From IMG/VR virus record IMGVR_UViG_3300025122_002827, positions 1-21,173 of that record: DNA of 21,173 nt; one strand, given 5' to 3'. The notes under the pieces are model-generated. The model did not search any database, had not been told where the DNA came from, and worked only from the letters and a program-made list of their open reading frames with translations. The position numbers were made by a program, and so were the translations under genes. Below, one piece after another: positions 14,896-21,173 of the stretch. Numbering within the stretch: the stretch's first letter is position 1; each line of letters begins with the position of its first letter. Source of the stretch: a virus.

Positions 14896-15173
14896 CAGAC
14901 CACCCCGGAATCTTCAGCGTCTCGCATGAAATCGCGCTGCCTGCGACTAGCCTCCTCCGGGTCACTTGTCGCCAGCTCCTCGTTCACGCCGATACTCTCG
15001 TCGTCAAGGAACTTCATCATCCGCTCCTCGCGTGAAAGCTCAAGGTCGCCGTAGGTGAGTCCCTTGGAGTCCACGAGCGCAGTAACCATCTCATCCTCGA
15101 ATGAGGCCAGAATGTCCATTATCATATCCTCTACGGACTGAAGGAACTTGCGGTCGAGGATTATAGCCGTCAC
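14895..15173 (-). CDS. Small acidic protein after the portal gene, 92 residues
   Basis: The GTG start overlaps the portal stop (GTGA). The protein is acidic and mostly helical (KFLQSVEDMIMDILASFEDEM, in overlapping pieces; REERMMKFLDDESIGVNEEL; EEASRRQRDFMRDAEDSG). No motif is recognised. Strict coupling to portal translation and the small size would suit a portal partner or head-assembly chaperone; this is inference from context. Confidence 0.7.
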   Translation of the reverse strand: MTAIILDRKFLQSVEDMIMDILASFEDEMVTALVDSKGLTYGDLELSREERMMKFLDDESIGVNEELATSDPEEASRRQRDFMRDAEDSGVV

Positions 15174-17209
15174 AGAGGCAGTCCCGCATCGACCGGGGCT
15201 GCGCCCTGACCCTGGAGTGGCGGCAGGGCGTTCTGCACCCCGCCCTGCTCAATACCCGGCTGGCGTATCCCTGCCGCAGCGGCGGGTTCACCGGGGAGCA
15301 TGTCAGGTCGAGGGTTTGTGGCCGCAAACAGTTCAGCACCAGCCTGGACTTCGTTGGGGGTCTGCTCGGCTATCCTTCCCTGCACGCGCGCGATGATGCG
15401 TGGAATCATCACGGCGTCCATCAGGGCACGAACAACCTGCCACGAGAGTGCGGCCTGTAAGTCCCCGAACGGGTCGTCGGAGCCCTTCCACTTCTCGTAG
15501 AACTCGATAGGGCCGATGCGGTTCGCCTCCAGCAGCTCCATACCTACCTGCGTCATCACGATCCGCTCTTGAGCGTCGTGGTCGTCCTGCTCCACCCGGA
15601 TGTCGATTGAGAGGTTCCTGGGGTTGAGTTCGATTTCGCCGCGTACAGAGTGGTTCTTACCACGTCTTGCGGGCTTCGAGTAGATAACAACTGTTTGCTT
15701 GCGGTGGCGGATAACGCGCGACCACATCCGCGCCATCTTGCGGACGGCACGCGCGTGGTTCTTGACCACGGAGGTAATCTTGACGTTCGCAGCCGCCTGT
15801 TTGAGCCGCGTCCCCCACGCTGGCTCCTCAGACCCTGACGCCCCCATCGCGGCTTCCGGCGGGAGCACCTGATCAAGTGCGACCGCCCAGAAGTCGAGCA
15901 GCCTCACGAGATCATCAACATTCTCAATCTTCAACTGCTCAAACGACCCACCGCCAGTCTCAATCACCGCTGCGTAGCGGGGGTCGAGGCCAGCGATGTT
16001 ATCGGTTTCGGTGACCATGGGCTCGCCCGAATCGGGGTCGAGGACGGGGGTGCCGTCAGCCTTGATGATCACATAGCGGGGGGTAGTGTTGAATACGGCG
16101 GCGTTGGACAGGAGGGTTGATACCTGGTTGTAGCCCGGCACCATCGCGTATGCGCCCTCAAGGAGCGGGATGTACTCTTCCTCGGGGAATGGTGAGTCCG
16201 TCTGGTTCGCGCAGGCCGGGAACAGCGGCACTTCGCCCATGTCGTGCTTCGTATGGAATACAATCGTCCCGCCGCCTGCGGGCTTGCCGCCCTGCTGGCG
16301 GGAGACGAAGTAGTACACCTCGTCGCGGGAGAACAGGCGGACGCGAATCCATGTGTTCTGGGAGGAGATGTTCTCCGCCGTGGGCCCGCCGCGATCCTGC
16401 CCCTTGACGATGTTGCCGTGCTCATCCTCGACCACCCCGAACTCATCCTCGAGGTCGGCTATCGGGACTTCCTCAATCACGGCCCCCAGTGAAATGCCTG
16501 CGGTGTCCTTGCGGTAGTAAACAGAGCCAGGGGGCAGGGCCTCAATGATGAACAGCGTCCGGCCGTCGGTGGCGTTCTCACGCATGGCGTCGAGCTTGCG
16601 GCGCTCCCAGAGGTCCAGCCCCTCGGCGTACTGGAACTCCTTGCCCTTCTCAACGAACACATCGGTGATATCGTTGCCCAGCCGCTCAATCTCTTCGTCG
16701 GTGAGGGTGGCGTAGAAGGCCCGCGACGGGACATTCCACCCTATCGCGTTTTCGTAGGAGAGATACCAGCCGACACCCTTGGTGACGGCGGAGAAACCGA
16801 CGATCTGCTGCATCGGCGTCTCATACGCCTGATCGGACTCCCAGTAGATGGCGTTGAGTGCGTCTTCCTGCTCTTTGGCGCGCTTGAGATTGGTGGTGGT
16901 TGGGTCGGCTCCCGTGGATTGCACATTGACCTGGATGTTGGGGGTGTTCTCGGTGGCCTTCCCGGCGAGGTGCTGGGCGCGGTCCACCAGCAGCCCCGTG
17001 GCGTGCTTGATGATGGAACGGGACTTGTCGAAGGGGGGCGGGACGTACTGGCCGGTGGCGTTCTCGTCGGTCTGTCGGCGGAAGACAAGGGCGTCACGGA
17101 GGCTGAGGCGCATATCACGAGTGGTGAAGCGCTCCATCAAGTCCGAGACGATGCGGGAGACCTCAGTATCGTTCCACCGGGCGCTGGGGAAGTCCTTACC
17201 CTCGGTCAT
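15170..17209 (-). CDS. Portal protein
   Basis: 679 residues from ATG 17209, two bases after the preceding TGA; a longer start at 17248 would overlap that gene and has no ribosome site. The sequence shows the portal layout: an N-terminal helical region (SRIVSDLMERFTTRDMRLSLRD) and KSRSIIKHATGLLVDRAQHL, where the protein wraps to the wing. A mixed wing domain follows (SVYYRKDTAGISLGAVIEEVP; TWIRVRLFSRDEVYYFVSRQ, in pieces), then YAMVPGYNQVSTLLSNAAVF. The stem and crown helices are RLLDFWAVALDQVLPPEAAMGASGS and VRKMARMWSRVIRHRKQTVV (each in pieces). The C-terminus is a Pro/Gly-rich tail. It forms the dodecameric DNA channel at one vertex and docks the terminase. Length is near that of P22-type portals. 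Confidence 0.85.
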   Translation of the reverse strand: MTEGKDFPSARWNDTEVSRIVSDLMERFTTRDMRLSLRDALVFRRQTDENATGQYVPPPFDKSRSIIKHATGLLVDRAQHLAGKATENTPNIQVNVQSTGADPTTTNLKRAKEQEDALNAIYWESDQAYETPMQQIVGFSAVTKGVGWYLSYENAIGWNVPSRAFYATLTDEEIERLGNDITDVFVEKGKEFQYAEGLDLWERRKLDAMRENATDGRTLFIIEALPPGSVYYRKDTAGISLGAVIEEVPIADLEDEFGVVEDEHGNIVKGQDRGGPTAENISSQNTWIRVRLFSRDEVYYFVSRQQGGKPAGGGTIVFHTKHDMGEVPLFPACANQTDSPFPEEEYIPLLEGAYAMVPGYNQVSTLLSNAAVFNTTPRYVIIKADGTPVLDPDSGEPMVTETDNIAGLDPRYAAVIETGGGSFEQLKIENVDDLVRLLDFWAVALDQVLPPEAAMGASGSEEPAWGTRLKQAAANVKITSVVKNHARAVRKMARMWSRVIRHRKQTVVIYSKPARRGKNHSVRGEIELNPRNLSIDIRVEQDDHDAQERIVMTQVGMELLEANRIGPIEFYEKWKGSDDPFGDLQAALSWQVVRALMDAVMIPRIIARVQGRIAEQTPNEVQAGAELFAATNPRPDMLPGEPAAAAGIRQPGIEQGGVQNALPPLQGQGAAPVDAGLPL

Positions 17210-17210
17210 G

Positions 17211-17411
17211 TCAACCAAAGGGAACCTCCTCAATGGAAGACTCGCCATCCGAGAGAGCCCACATATGACGGCAGAGGCAGAAGGCGCGTGTGTAGTTCGA
17301 GTCGTAATAGACCTGGTGGCCCATGTTCATGTGGAGTTCAGCGAACTCCCTGACGCACTGATCCAGTCGGCGAGTCTTCTTAAGTGTCGCCATAACCGAC
17401 TCGGCATCCAC
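17211..17411 (-). CDS. Small hypothetical protein upstream of portal, 66 residues
   Basis: A GTG start lies directly after the TAG of the preceding gene, in the same frame, with AGGA nine bases upstream; the TGA is two bases before the portal ATG. The protein is helical with a basic patch (MATLKKTRRLDQCVREFAEL) and a Cys-x-Cys with nearby His (FCLCRHMW). An internal Met at residue 7 is an alternative start. Function unknown. It could instead be the second half of a fused 146-codon frame if the amber codon is read through. Confidence 0.6.
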   Translation of the reverse strand: MDAESVMATLKKTRRLDQCVREFAELHMNMGHQVYYDSNYTRAFCLCRHMWALSDGESSIEEVPFG

Positions 17412-17651
17412 CTATCCAGTTCCTGATAGGCCACGGTTGTGACACCACCCGCCATCAACCTCGCGATCGGGCCAACGTTCTGAGCGCTGGCTGATGAATC
17501 GACCCTTTCGGTTACGGTTCCACTCCCATACGTAGAACGTAGGGAAGTGGTTGTCTGCGCGGTGCTCGCGGCAGGTGGAGCACATTCCCCGGCTTATACT
17601 GAGGACACCGCAGTCGCTACAGGCCACGGGTGTCGGCCCCGGCGTGTCCAT
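17412..17651 (-). CDS. Small zinc-ribbon protein, 79 residues
   Basis: ATG 17651 overlaps the preceding gene by 35 bases. Residues 11-27 hold two Cys pairs, ACSDCG and MCSTCREH, a classic small zinc ribbon, followed by an aromatic/basic segment (FYVWEWNRNRKGRF) and DGGWCHNRG. Such proteins bind nucleic acid or other virion proteins, but a role cannot be assigned. The stop is TAG, with the next frame continuing in phase. Confidence 0.65.
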   Translation of the reverse strand: MDTPGPTPVACSDCGVLSISRGMCSTCREHRADNHFPTFYVWEWNRNRKGRFISQRSERWPDREVDGGWCHNRGLSGTG

Positions 17652-17811
17652 CCGGGGTCTTGATCACGTCACCTGAGTGCTGGCCCGACTTCGGGGCCTT
17701 CTTCGTGGTGTGAGTGTCGGTGATGGCGTTGGGGTCGCGCTTCGGGTCGAGGAGACCGGACTTGTCGCGCTTCGCATGGGCTGCAAACTTGCTGCGGCTG
17801 GACTCTGCCAA
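17617..17811 (-). CDS. Small basic hypothetical protein, 64 residues
   Basis: The TTG start at 17811 is preferred, because AGGAG lies eight bases upstream; a GTG at 17820 sits almost on top of that site. The protein is hydrophilic and Lys/Asp-rich (AESSRSKFAAHAKRDKSGLL; THTTKKAPKSGQHSGD), with little hydrophobic core, so probably unstructured until bound. It is the first gene after the promoter at 17891-17861. Function unknown. Confidence 0.6.
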   Translation of the reverse strand: MAESSRSKFAAHAKRDKSGLLDPKRDPNAITDTHTTKKAPKSGQHSGDVIKTPDGHAGADTRGL

Positions 17812-17835
17812 GGGACACACTCCTAGATATGTAAA

Positions 17836-17907
17836 GGCGCTATAGCACCTGAGCGTCGCTACCTTACCCTACTCGGTCACGGGGCTGTCAAGTTGGCTAG
17901 AGCACCT
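17836..17907. repeat. Paired operator-like words flanking the 17.9 kb promoter
   Basis: CTATAGCACCT at 17840-17850 and CTAGAGCACCT at 17897-17907 differ by one base and lie 57 bases apart, one on each side of the promoter. The first is part of an imperfect 14-base palindrome, GGCGCTATAGCACC, at 17836-17849. The arrangement resembles two binding sites for a regulator bracketing a promoter. It is an inference. Confidence 0.4.
17861..17891 (-). promoter_or_regulatory. Candidate late promoter ahead of small genes and portal
   Basis: On the minus strand a perfect TTGACA (17891-17886), a 19-base spacer and TAAGGT (17866-17861) lie in the only non-coding gap of the right half (17812-17906). The -35 is consensus, the -10 weak. 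Transcription would start near 17854 and run into the 64-residue gene and on to portal. The same 19-base spacing is found in the other TTGACA promoter at 20478-20448. Confidence 0.5.
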
Positions 17908-18116
17908 TAGTCGACTATCATCAGCTCATCAGCCCATCCATGCACTGTATTGCCATAGCGAGTAGTGATAAAGACGTGCACGAAACCCGGGCTCCGCTCA
18001 GTAATTGTAATTGTATCGATATCGCTTGTCCGCACAAAGGAGCCCGGCAACGTGCCCTCCGGGGAGTCCCTCAATGGTGAGAAGGCGTTCAGGCCGTATT
18101 CTTCTGGGGTGGTCAT
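17907..18116 (-). CDS. Small hypothetical protein coupled to terminase, 69 residues
   Basis: ATG 18116 overlaps the terminase stop (ATGA). The protein is a compact mixed sequence with a beta pattern in its second half (SDIDTITITERSPGFVHVFITT, in pieces; NTVHGWADELMIVD), possibly a small barrel. No motif is recognised. Its frame ends just before the promoter-containing gap, so it is the last gene of the terminase transcript unit. Confidence 0.65.
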   Translation of the reverse strand: MTTPEEYGLNAFSPLRDSPEGTLPGSFVRTSDIDTITITERSPGFVHVFITTRYGNTVHGWADELMIVD

Positions 18117-19516
18117 GCTGCTACCCTCGTGTGTCGCCGTCGTCTTCGTTTCTTCGGCCCGCCGCGCCGTGAGATCATCAGCCCCATCAGGGCATATCTG
18201 CGGGCGTCCATGCAGTCAGCGTGGTGGTCGATGGGGGTCGAGGTGAGGTACTCGTTCCCCTCGCCATCGGTGGACTTGCGATACAGGTAGGAGTAGAACT
18301 CCGAGATGGACCGGGAACAGAACGGGTTGATGGTGAGTGCTTCGCGCGAAAGGAAGTCCCCCACCGTCCTGAGCCCCTGTACGCGGTCGTTGATGGCCCG
18401 TGCCGACAGTGCTTGTGGACCTGACACCTGCGGCCCCGCCGGGAGGCCGGAAGACTTGAAGGTGGCAATGGCCGTCTGGTTGGACGGGTCGCACCAGACC
18501 TGATTGAACGGCACCTTGCTGTGCCACTTGTGCAACTCCCCGCCCAGCTCTACATCTCCTACTGGCTCGTCCCAGACCTTCTCCGCGAACTGGTGGACTT
18601 TACCCGATCTCCCCATCCCGAGAATGACGATGGCGGAGGGGTCGCCTCCTCCGAAGTCTACCCCCGCAACTCTCGCAACAATTTCAGGGGAGTCGTATGG
18701 AACTGGATCGGGAGCGTCGAGGGTGCGAACGTGCGTCCGTTCGCTGAACTGCGGGTAGACAAGTCCCTCGAATGTGACAAAGAGCCCCTCCAATTCCTGC
18801 TGCCTGAGCTGAGTATCCCCCTGCATCGCCGCTTCCTGGTCGTCGATGTAGGAGACGGGGAGGTTGGCGGCGTTGTCGTAGGTCGTGGCATGGGTCATTG
18901 GAAAGCGCTTGATACGGTTCGTAAACGCCGCGTCCGTCTCGTTCATCAGCCTGTCGGGGGAGTAGGCACGGTAGAGCCAGTTCCGACCCCTCGGCGTCGT
19001 GGTCATAAAGATTGGGTAGTGCCAGTCGGCGCGGCCGTCTTTGCGCCTCGGCAGTCCCCGGCGGTGACGGAGCCGTCCGCGAACCACCTGGAGGGCACCC
19101 TCGGGGGACATGGCGGGCTCGTCCCACCAGCAGAAGGCGTACTCGTGTGCCCTGATGCGGTCGATTTCGGTCGTGGAGCGGTACAGGAACTCGGAAGGTC
19201 TGCCTTCGTCATCGAAGAAGTTGAACTGGAAGATGTGCTCAGTGCGGTTGTGGGAGAGAATCCAGTCCTGCGGGCACCATTCAAGGAAAGTCTGTAGCGT
19301 CCCCTGTGAGAGCTGGTCGTAGGTCGGGGCGGCGAGCAGGCCACGGATGCCGGGGTAATTGCGAATCAGGGTGAGCATGATGGCCGCACCCGCGACCGTC
19401 TTACCCGACCCCAACCCCCCGATGTAGCCGGGGTTGGGGGCCTTGCGGTCCAGCACGTCACCGTAGAAGATATTCTGCTTCTCGGTGAGCTTCAGGCTGC
19501 GGCGTTCAGCCGCCAT
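18113..19516 (-). CDS. terL: Terminase large subunit (ATPase and nuclease)
   Basis: 467 residues. The ATPase half has Walker A GGLGSGKT (33-40), Walker B FCWWDEPA (128-135, with D132 and E133) and the coupling motif MTTTP (171-175). The nuclease half has GVDFGGGDPSA (285-295) with D287, a second acidic point near CDPSN (D343) and DHHADCMDARRYAL (430-443), matching the RNase-H-like metal site. The C-terminus is an Arg-rich tail (KKRRRRRHTR). It pumps DNA through the portal and makes the packaging cuts. ATG 19516 lies within the end of the small-subunit gene (11-base overlap). All catalytic positions appear intact. Confidence 0.95.
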   Translation of the reverse strand: MAAERRSLKLTEKQNIFYGDVLDRKAPNPGYIGGLGSGKTVAGAAIMLTLIRNYPGIRGLLAAPTYDQLSQGTLQTFLEWCPQDWILSHNRTEHIFQFNFFDDEGRPSEFLYRSTTEIDRIRAHEYAFCWWDEPAMSPEGALQVVRGRLRHRRGLPRRKDGRADWHYPIFMTTTPRGRNWLYRAYSPDRLMNETDAAFTNRIKRFPMTHATTYDNAANLPVSYIDDQEAAMQGDTQLRQQELEGLFVTFEGLVYPQFSERTHVRTLDAPDPVPYDSPEIVARVAGVDFGGGDPSAIVILGMGRSGKVHQFAEKVWDEPVGDVELGGELHKWHSKVPFNQVWCDPSNQTAIATFKSSGLPAGPQVSGPQALSARAINDRVQGLRTVGDFLSREALTINPFCSRSISEFYSYLYRKSTDGEGNEYLTSTPIDHHADCMDARRYALMGLMISRRGGPKKRRRRRHTRVAA

Positions 19517-19898
19517 TCAGGAGTTCCAGTTCCTCCCTCACGATTTCGCCCTCGATGGTAGATGTGTCCAGTTTGGGCTGTTCTCCGGGGCGAATGATGA
19601 CGAGTGTGGGCGAGGGCAGTTGCTCGCGTTCCTCGGTGGCCTTACCCAGTCCCCGTTGCTCGATGATGTTCCCCGCCGCGATACGGTCGCGGGCCGAAGC
19701 GGTCGTGTCCTCGACAATCTCCAGCAGCATCTTGCGTACCCGCTCAAGCGCCTTAGTGTTTTTCTCCCACTTGTCCCAGTCCTCTTTACGCGCGTTGATA
19801 ACGTCCGAGCGGCGGATCGTTTTCGACCCCTTGGGCCGACCGGCACCAGGGCGCTTGCCACCCCTAGCGATCTTCAGCCCCCAGATACAGATACTCAA
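19506..19898 (-). CDS. terS: Terminase small subunit
   Basis: About 130 residues overlapping the large-subunit start by 11 bases. The N-terminus ARGGKRPGAGRPKGSKT is the well-known opening of phage small terminases. It is followed by a helical core (KEDWDKWEKNTKALERVRKMLLEIVEDTTASARDRIAAGNII, in pieces) typical of the DNA-binding and oligomerisation region, and a C-terminal tail that should contact the large subunit. It recognises the packaging site. The start is unclear: TTG 19898 has AGGAGG only three bases upstream, and no ATG exists nearby. A start closer to the ARGG motif, for example CTG 19877, cannot be excluded. Confidence 0.88.
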   Translation of the reverse strand: MSICIWGLKIARGGKRPGAGRPKGSKTIRRSDVINARKEDWDKWEKNTKALERVRKMLLEIVEDTTASARDRIAAGNIIEQRGLGKATEEREQLPSPTLVIIRPGEQPKLDTSTIEGEIVREELELLNGG

Positions 19899-20070
19899 GC
19901 ACCTCCTGAAGGTCCGAATCAGATACCTTCGAGTCGGCGGGGAGCGGGGGCGTGGGAGAGTCGTTCAACACTCCTGTCGATGCTCTCGTATGCCACAGAT
20001 ATTCCCTGCCGTTTAGGTTCAACAACTGCATAACACACAGGTGCGCCTCAGTCATGCTCTGAACAATCAT
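19864..20070 (-). CDS. Small hypothetical protein before the terminase genes, 68 residues
   Basis: The frame overlaps both neighbours: 23 bases with the preceding gene and 35 with the small terminase. Mets at residues 1, 6 and 14 are all possible starts and none has a strong ribosome site. The C-terminus is acidic and helical (SDSDLQEVLEYLYLGAEDR). The last segment fits the length and pattern of small adaptor proteins. Function unknown. Confidence 0.55.
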   Translation of the reverse strand: MIVQSMTEAHLCVMQLLNLNGREYLWHTRASTGVLNDSPTPPLPADSKVSDSDLQEVLEYLYLGAEDR

Positions 20071-20374
20071 GCGGTGCGGCTCCCGTTACCCGTTCCACCA
20101 GCGCGTTGTGGCGGGCGATGGCGCGATCGCTTGCGTAGAGCGTCATCCACCCCTGCTCACGCCCCTCCGGGTCGCGATAGTAGTTCACGGGACAGGAAGG
20201 GACGATGGCCTTGGGCACCTGATGGTCTGCGCCGAGTTCGGGCCAGGGTTTGCAGTCGAGGCACTCGTAGTCGTGCGGGGGCAGGTCGCGCTTGGCCGTT
20301 ACGCCACCTGAAAGCTGGACGAAGATCGCGAAGTCGTCCAGCGAGTAGAAGGCTTTCTCGTCGTTCATGCTCAT
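20048..20374 (-). CDS. Hypothetical Cys-containing protein, first gene of a promoter-led unit, 108 residues
   Basis: The frame starts at ATG 20374 (or 20368) right after the leader hairpin, with no Shine-Dalgarno sequence. The protein has an acidic start (NDEKAFYSLDDFAIFVQL), a Cys pair YECLDCKPW (residues about 36-44), SCPVNYYRDPEG, a helical segment (SDRAIARHNALVERVTG) and a His/Cys-rich end (PHDCSEHD). Four Cys and several His could bind zinc. Family not recognised. Being first downstream of a TTGACA promoter, it may be an early-late regulator or packaging accessory. Confidence 0.6.
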   Translation of the reverse strand: MSMNDEKAFYSLDDFAIFVQLSGGVTAKRDLPPHDYECLDCKPWPELGADHQVPKAIVPSCPVNYYRDPEGREQGWMTLYASDRAIARHNALVERVTGAAPHDCSEHD

Positions 20375-20376
20375 AG

Positions 20377-20440
20377 CCGAAGGGCTGTGGCCGTACGCGC
20401 GCCGGAGGAGAAGCGCAGCAGCACGGGCGACAGCCCTCGG
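20377..20440 (-). promoter_or_regulatory. 5' leader with an 11-bp stem, start codon just after it
   Basis: AGGGCTGT (20381-20388) and ACAGCCCT (20430-20437) are perfect inverted repeats, extended by CCG on the outside with one bulged base. On the minus-strand transcript the stem would begin at the predicted 5' end and close immediately before the start codon at 20374. The intervening 41 bases are GC-rich. It may protect the 5' end or control translation of the gene that has no ribosome site. Confidence 0.45.
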
Positions 20441-20447
20441 TGAAAGG

Positions 20448-20478
20448 ATTGTACGCTCTGTTGTCTAGTCCGTGTCAA
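20448..20478 (-). promoter_or_regulatory. Promoter ahead of the terminase cluster
   Basis: A perfect TTGACA (20478-20473), a 19-base spacer and TACAAT (20453-20448, 5 of 6) on the minus strand. The -35 lies inside the end of the preceding gene. Predicted start is near 20441, one base before the leader stem. It would drive the 108-residue gene, both terminases and their followers. Confidence 0.6.
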
Positions 20479-20719
20479 CGTCAGCGTCCCACTCCTCATA
20501 GGCCAGCGAAATTCCGCCATCGGTGAACCAGTTCGGCTGCGGGGGAGGTGGATTGGCCCGTACGTACTCCAGCGTCTCCCACGGCATCACCCCACGCAGG
20601 CTCTCCCGCACCTCAGGGCGGTGGATGCAGGCCCAGTACGCGCCACATCTCAGGCAGAGTCCGTAGTCGCCATGCGGCTTATCGACCTGTCACGCCCCGC
20701 TAGCTTCCGTTAGGCGCAT
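20465..20719 (-). pseudogene. Zinc-ribbon gene interrupted by an in-frame TGA
   Basis: From ATG 20719 (inside the end of the preceding gene) nine codons lead to TGA at 20692-20690; the frame then stays open for 73 codons to TAG at 20465. The second part looks like a real protein: GDYGLCLRCGAYWACIHRP (three Cys and a His, zinc-ribbon type), then VMPWETLEYVRANPP, a polyproline run and an acidic end (YEEWDADVDTD). Between the TGA and the Cys motif there is no ATG, GTG or TTG, so it cannot be translated normally without the first nine codons or a rare start. It may be a nonsense mutation of a Trp codon, a readthrough gene, or a read error. It fills a slot that would otherwise be an empty 230-base gap. 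Confidence 0.6.
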
Positions 20720-21044
20720 CAGCTATCCATACGATGTGCTCACGGCGAATGTCCACACCCCGGTCGAAGCTCGGCACGGACCACGCCTTCCCGGGATATC
20801 TCTCGGGGAGTCCCTGAACCTCCTTTATTTCGTGCAGAGTCACCCACTCCCCATTCAACGTAGCATGCTCGAAATAGATGATTGCACCCGTAACCGTCTG
20901 ACACGCAAAGTCGAATGAGTCCCATGTTGCCTTCGCCAGATGCCCGGACCCACCGGCGAGCATTCGCGCCCGTTCGTCTTCCGTCATAGTTTCAAAATCT
21001 GGCTGGGACTGTTCGTCGGTAGTCACGACGGGAACCTGTGCCAC
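20700..21044 (-). CDS. Hypothetical protein, 114 residues
   Basis: The GTG start at 21044 overlaps the end of the preceding gene by 22 bases; the stop is TAG at 20700. The protein has a charged helical start (FETMTEDERARMLAGGSG) and a compact beta-rich C-terminal part (VTGAIIYFEHATLNGEWVTL; GVDIRREHIVWIADAP). The internal strand spacing resembles a small single domain. No motif is recognised. An internal ATG at MTEDE is a possible shorter start. Confidence 0.65.
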   Translation of the reverse strand: MAQVPVVTTDEQSQPDFETMTEDERARMLAGGSGHLAKATWDSFDFACQTVTGAIIYFEHATLNGEWVTLHEIKEVQGLPERYPGKAWSVPSFDRGVDIRREHIVWIADAPNGS

Positions 21045-21160
21045 GCGGGACCGAACCTACCTGCCGGGCAGGCGAAGCATACACCACCCTTATCGTGGTG
21101 CCACTCGCAATGTCCACAGACGCCGCAGTCCAGCCCCTCGCATTTACGGCGGAATGTCAT
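21023..21160 (-). CDS. Small Cys-rich zinc-binding protein, 45 or more residues
   Basis: From ATG 21160 the frame carries six Cys: KCEGLDCGVCGHCEW (residues 6-20), then GGVCFACPAG (26-35). The arrangement suggests a two-pair zinc ribbon, and the CxxC-G...G-x-CxxC plan is shared with the protein at 17412-17651. The frame is open to the right window edge, so the true start may lie outside. It overlaps the next gene by 22 bases. Confidence 0.6.
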   Translation of the reverse strand: MTFRRKCEGLDCGVCGHCEWHHDKGGVCFACPAGRFGPAWHRFPS

Positions 21161-21173
21161 TTGTACTGCATGC

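Noticed and set aside
16848-17426. Plus-strand 192-codon frame over the portal start
   Set aside because: Antisense to the well-supported portal gene and its small neighbour; composition is that of a shadow frame.
18521-19297. Plus-strand 258-codon frame inside the large terminase
   Set aside because: The minus frame has all terminase motifs; this is its antisense shadow.
20465-20719. Alternative genetic code (TGA as Trp) for the whole phage
   Set aside because: Several secure genes, including both terminase genes and portal, end in TGA at sensible overlaps, and GC content is high, so TGA is a normal stop here.

Overview
The window looks like the late (packaging and virion) region of a tailed double-stranded DNA phage, or of a related prophage or metagenomic viral contig. 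Almost every gene lies on the minus strand, so the biological order runs from the right edge (about 21.1 kb) to the left edge (position 1). Base composition is GC-rich, many starts are GTG or TTG, and genes are packed with overlapping stop/start codons. No tRNA, rRNA, CRISPR array, integrase, lysis gene or DNA-replication gene is visible. The host cannot be named from this sequence; high GC and perfect TTGACA -35 elements with a bacterial -10 only say bacterial.

Layout, in transcription order. (1) 21160-19864: small unassigned proteins, several with Cys pairs typical of zinc ribbons. One of them (20719-20465) is interrupted by an in-frame TGA. A promoter and a hairpin-forming leader lie at 20478-20377. 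(2) 19898-18113: terminase small and large subunits. (3) 18116-17211: four small unassigned genes with a second promoter (17891-17861) inside the only real gap. (4) 17209-15170: portal protein. (5) 15173-13025: a 92-residue protein, a 19-residue mini-ORF and a Gln/Ala-rich 604-residue protein with a near-identical internal repeat, joined by stop/start overlaps. (6) 13025-8103: a 1640-residue giant protein, probably internal or ejected. (7) 7612-8079 on the plus strand: an HNH endonuclease gene with its own promoter, inserted into the late operon. (8) 7505-5796: scaffold-like protein and major capsid protein. (9) 5796-1: zinc-finger protein, unassigned head/tail proteins, two concanavalin-like beta-sandwich proteins, a second and truncated HNH gene (plus strand, 2463-2687), and a tail-fibre-like protein that runs off the left edge.

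The order TerS, TerL, portal, large internal protein, scaffold, capsid, with no recognisable tape-measure, tail-tube or sheath gene, points to a short-tailed (podovirus-like) particle, although the tail genes may lie outside the window. The genes would work together as follows: terminase cuts and pumps DNA through the portal into a prohead built by scaffold and capsid; the giant protein and its upstream partner are candidates for virion-internal proteins delivered on infection; the distal genes supply decoration, adaptor and receptor-binding parts. Points of most interest are the hidden gene with an in-frame stop, the mini-ORFs, the two promoters with the same unusual 19-bp spacer, the giant protein, and the two HNH insertions at different stages of decay.
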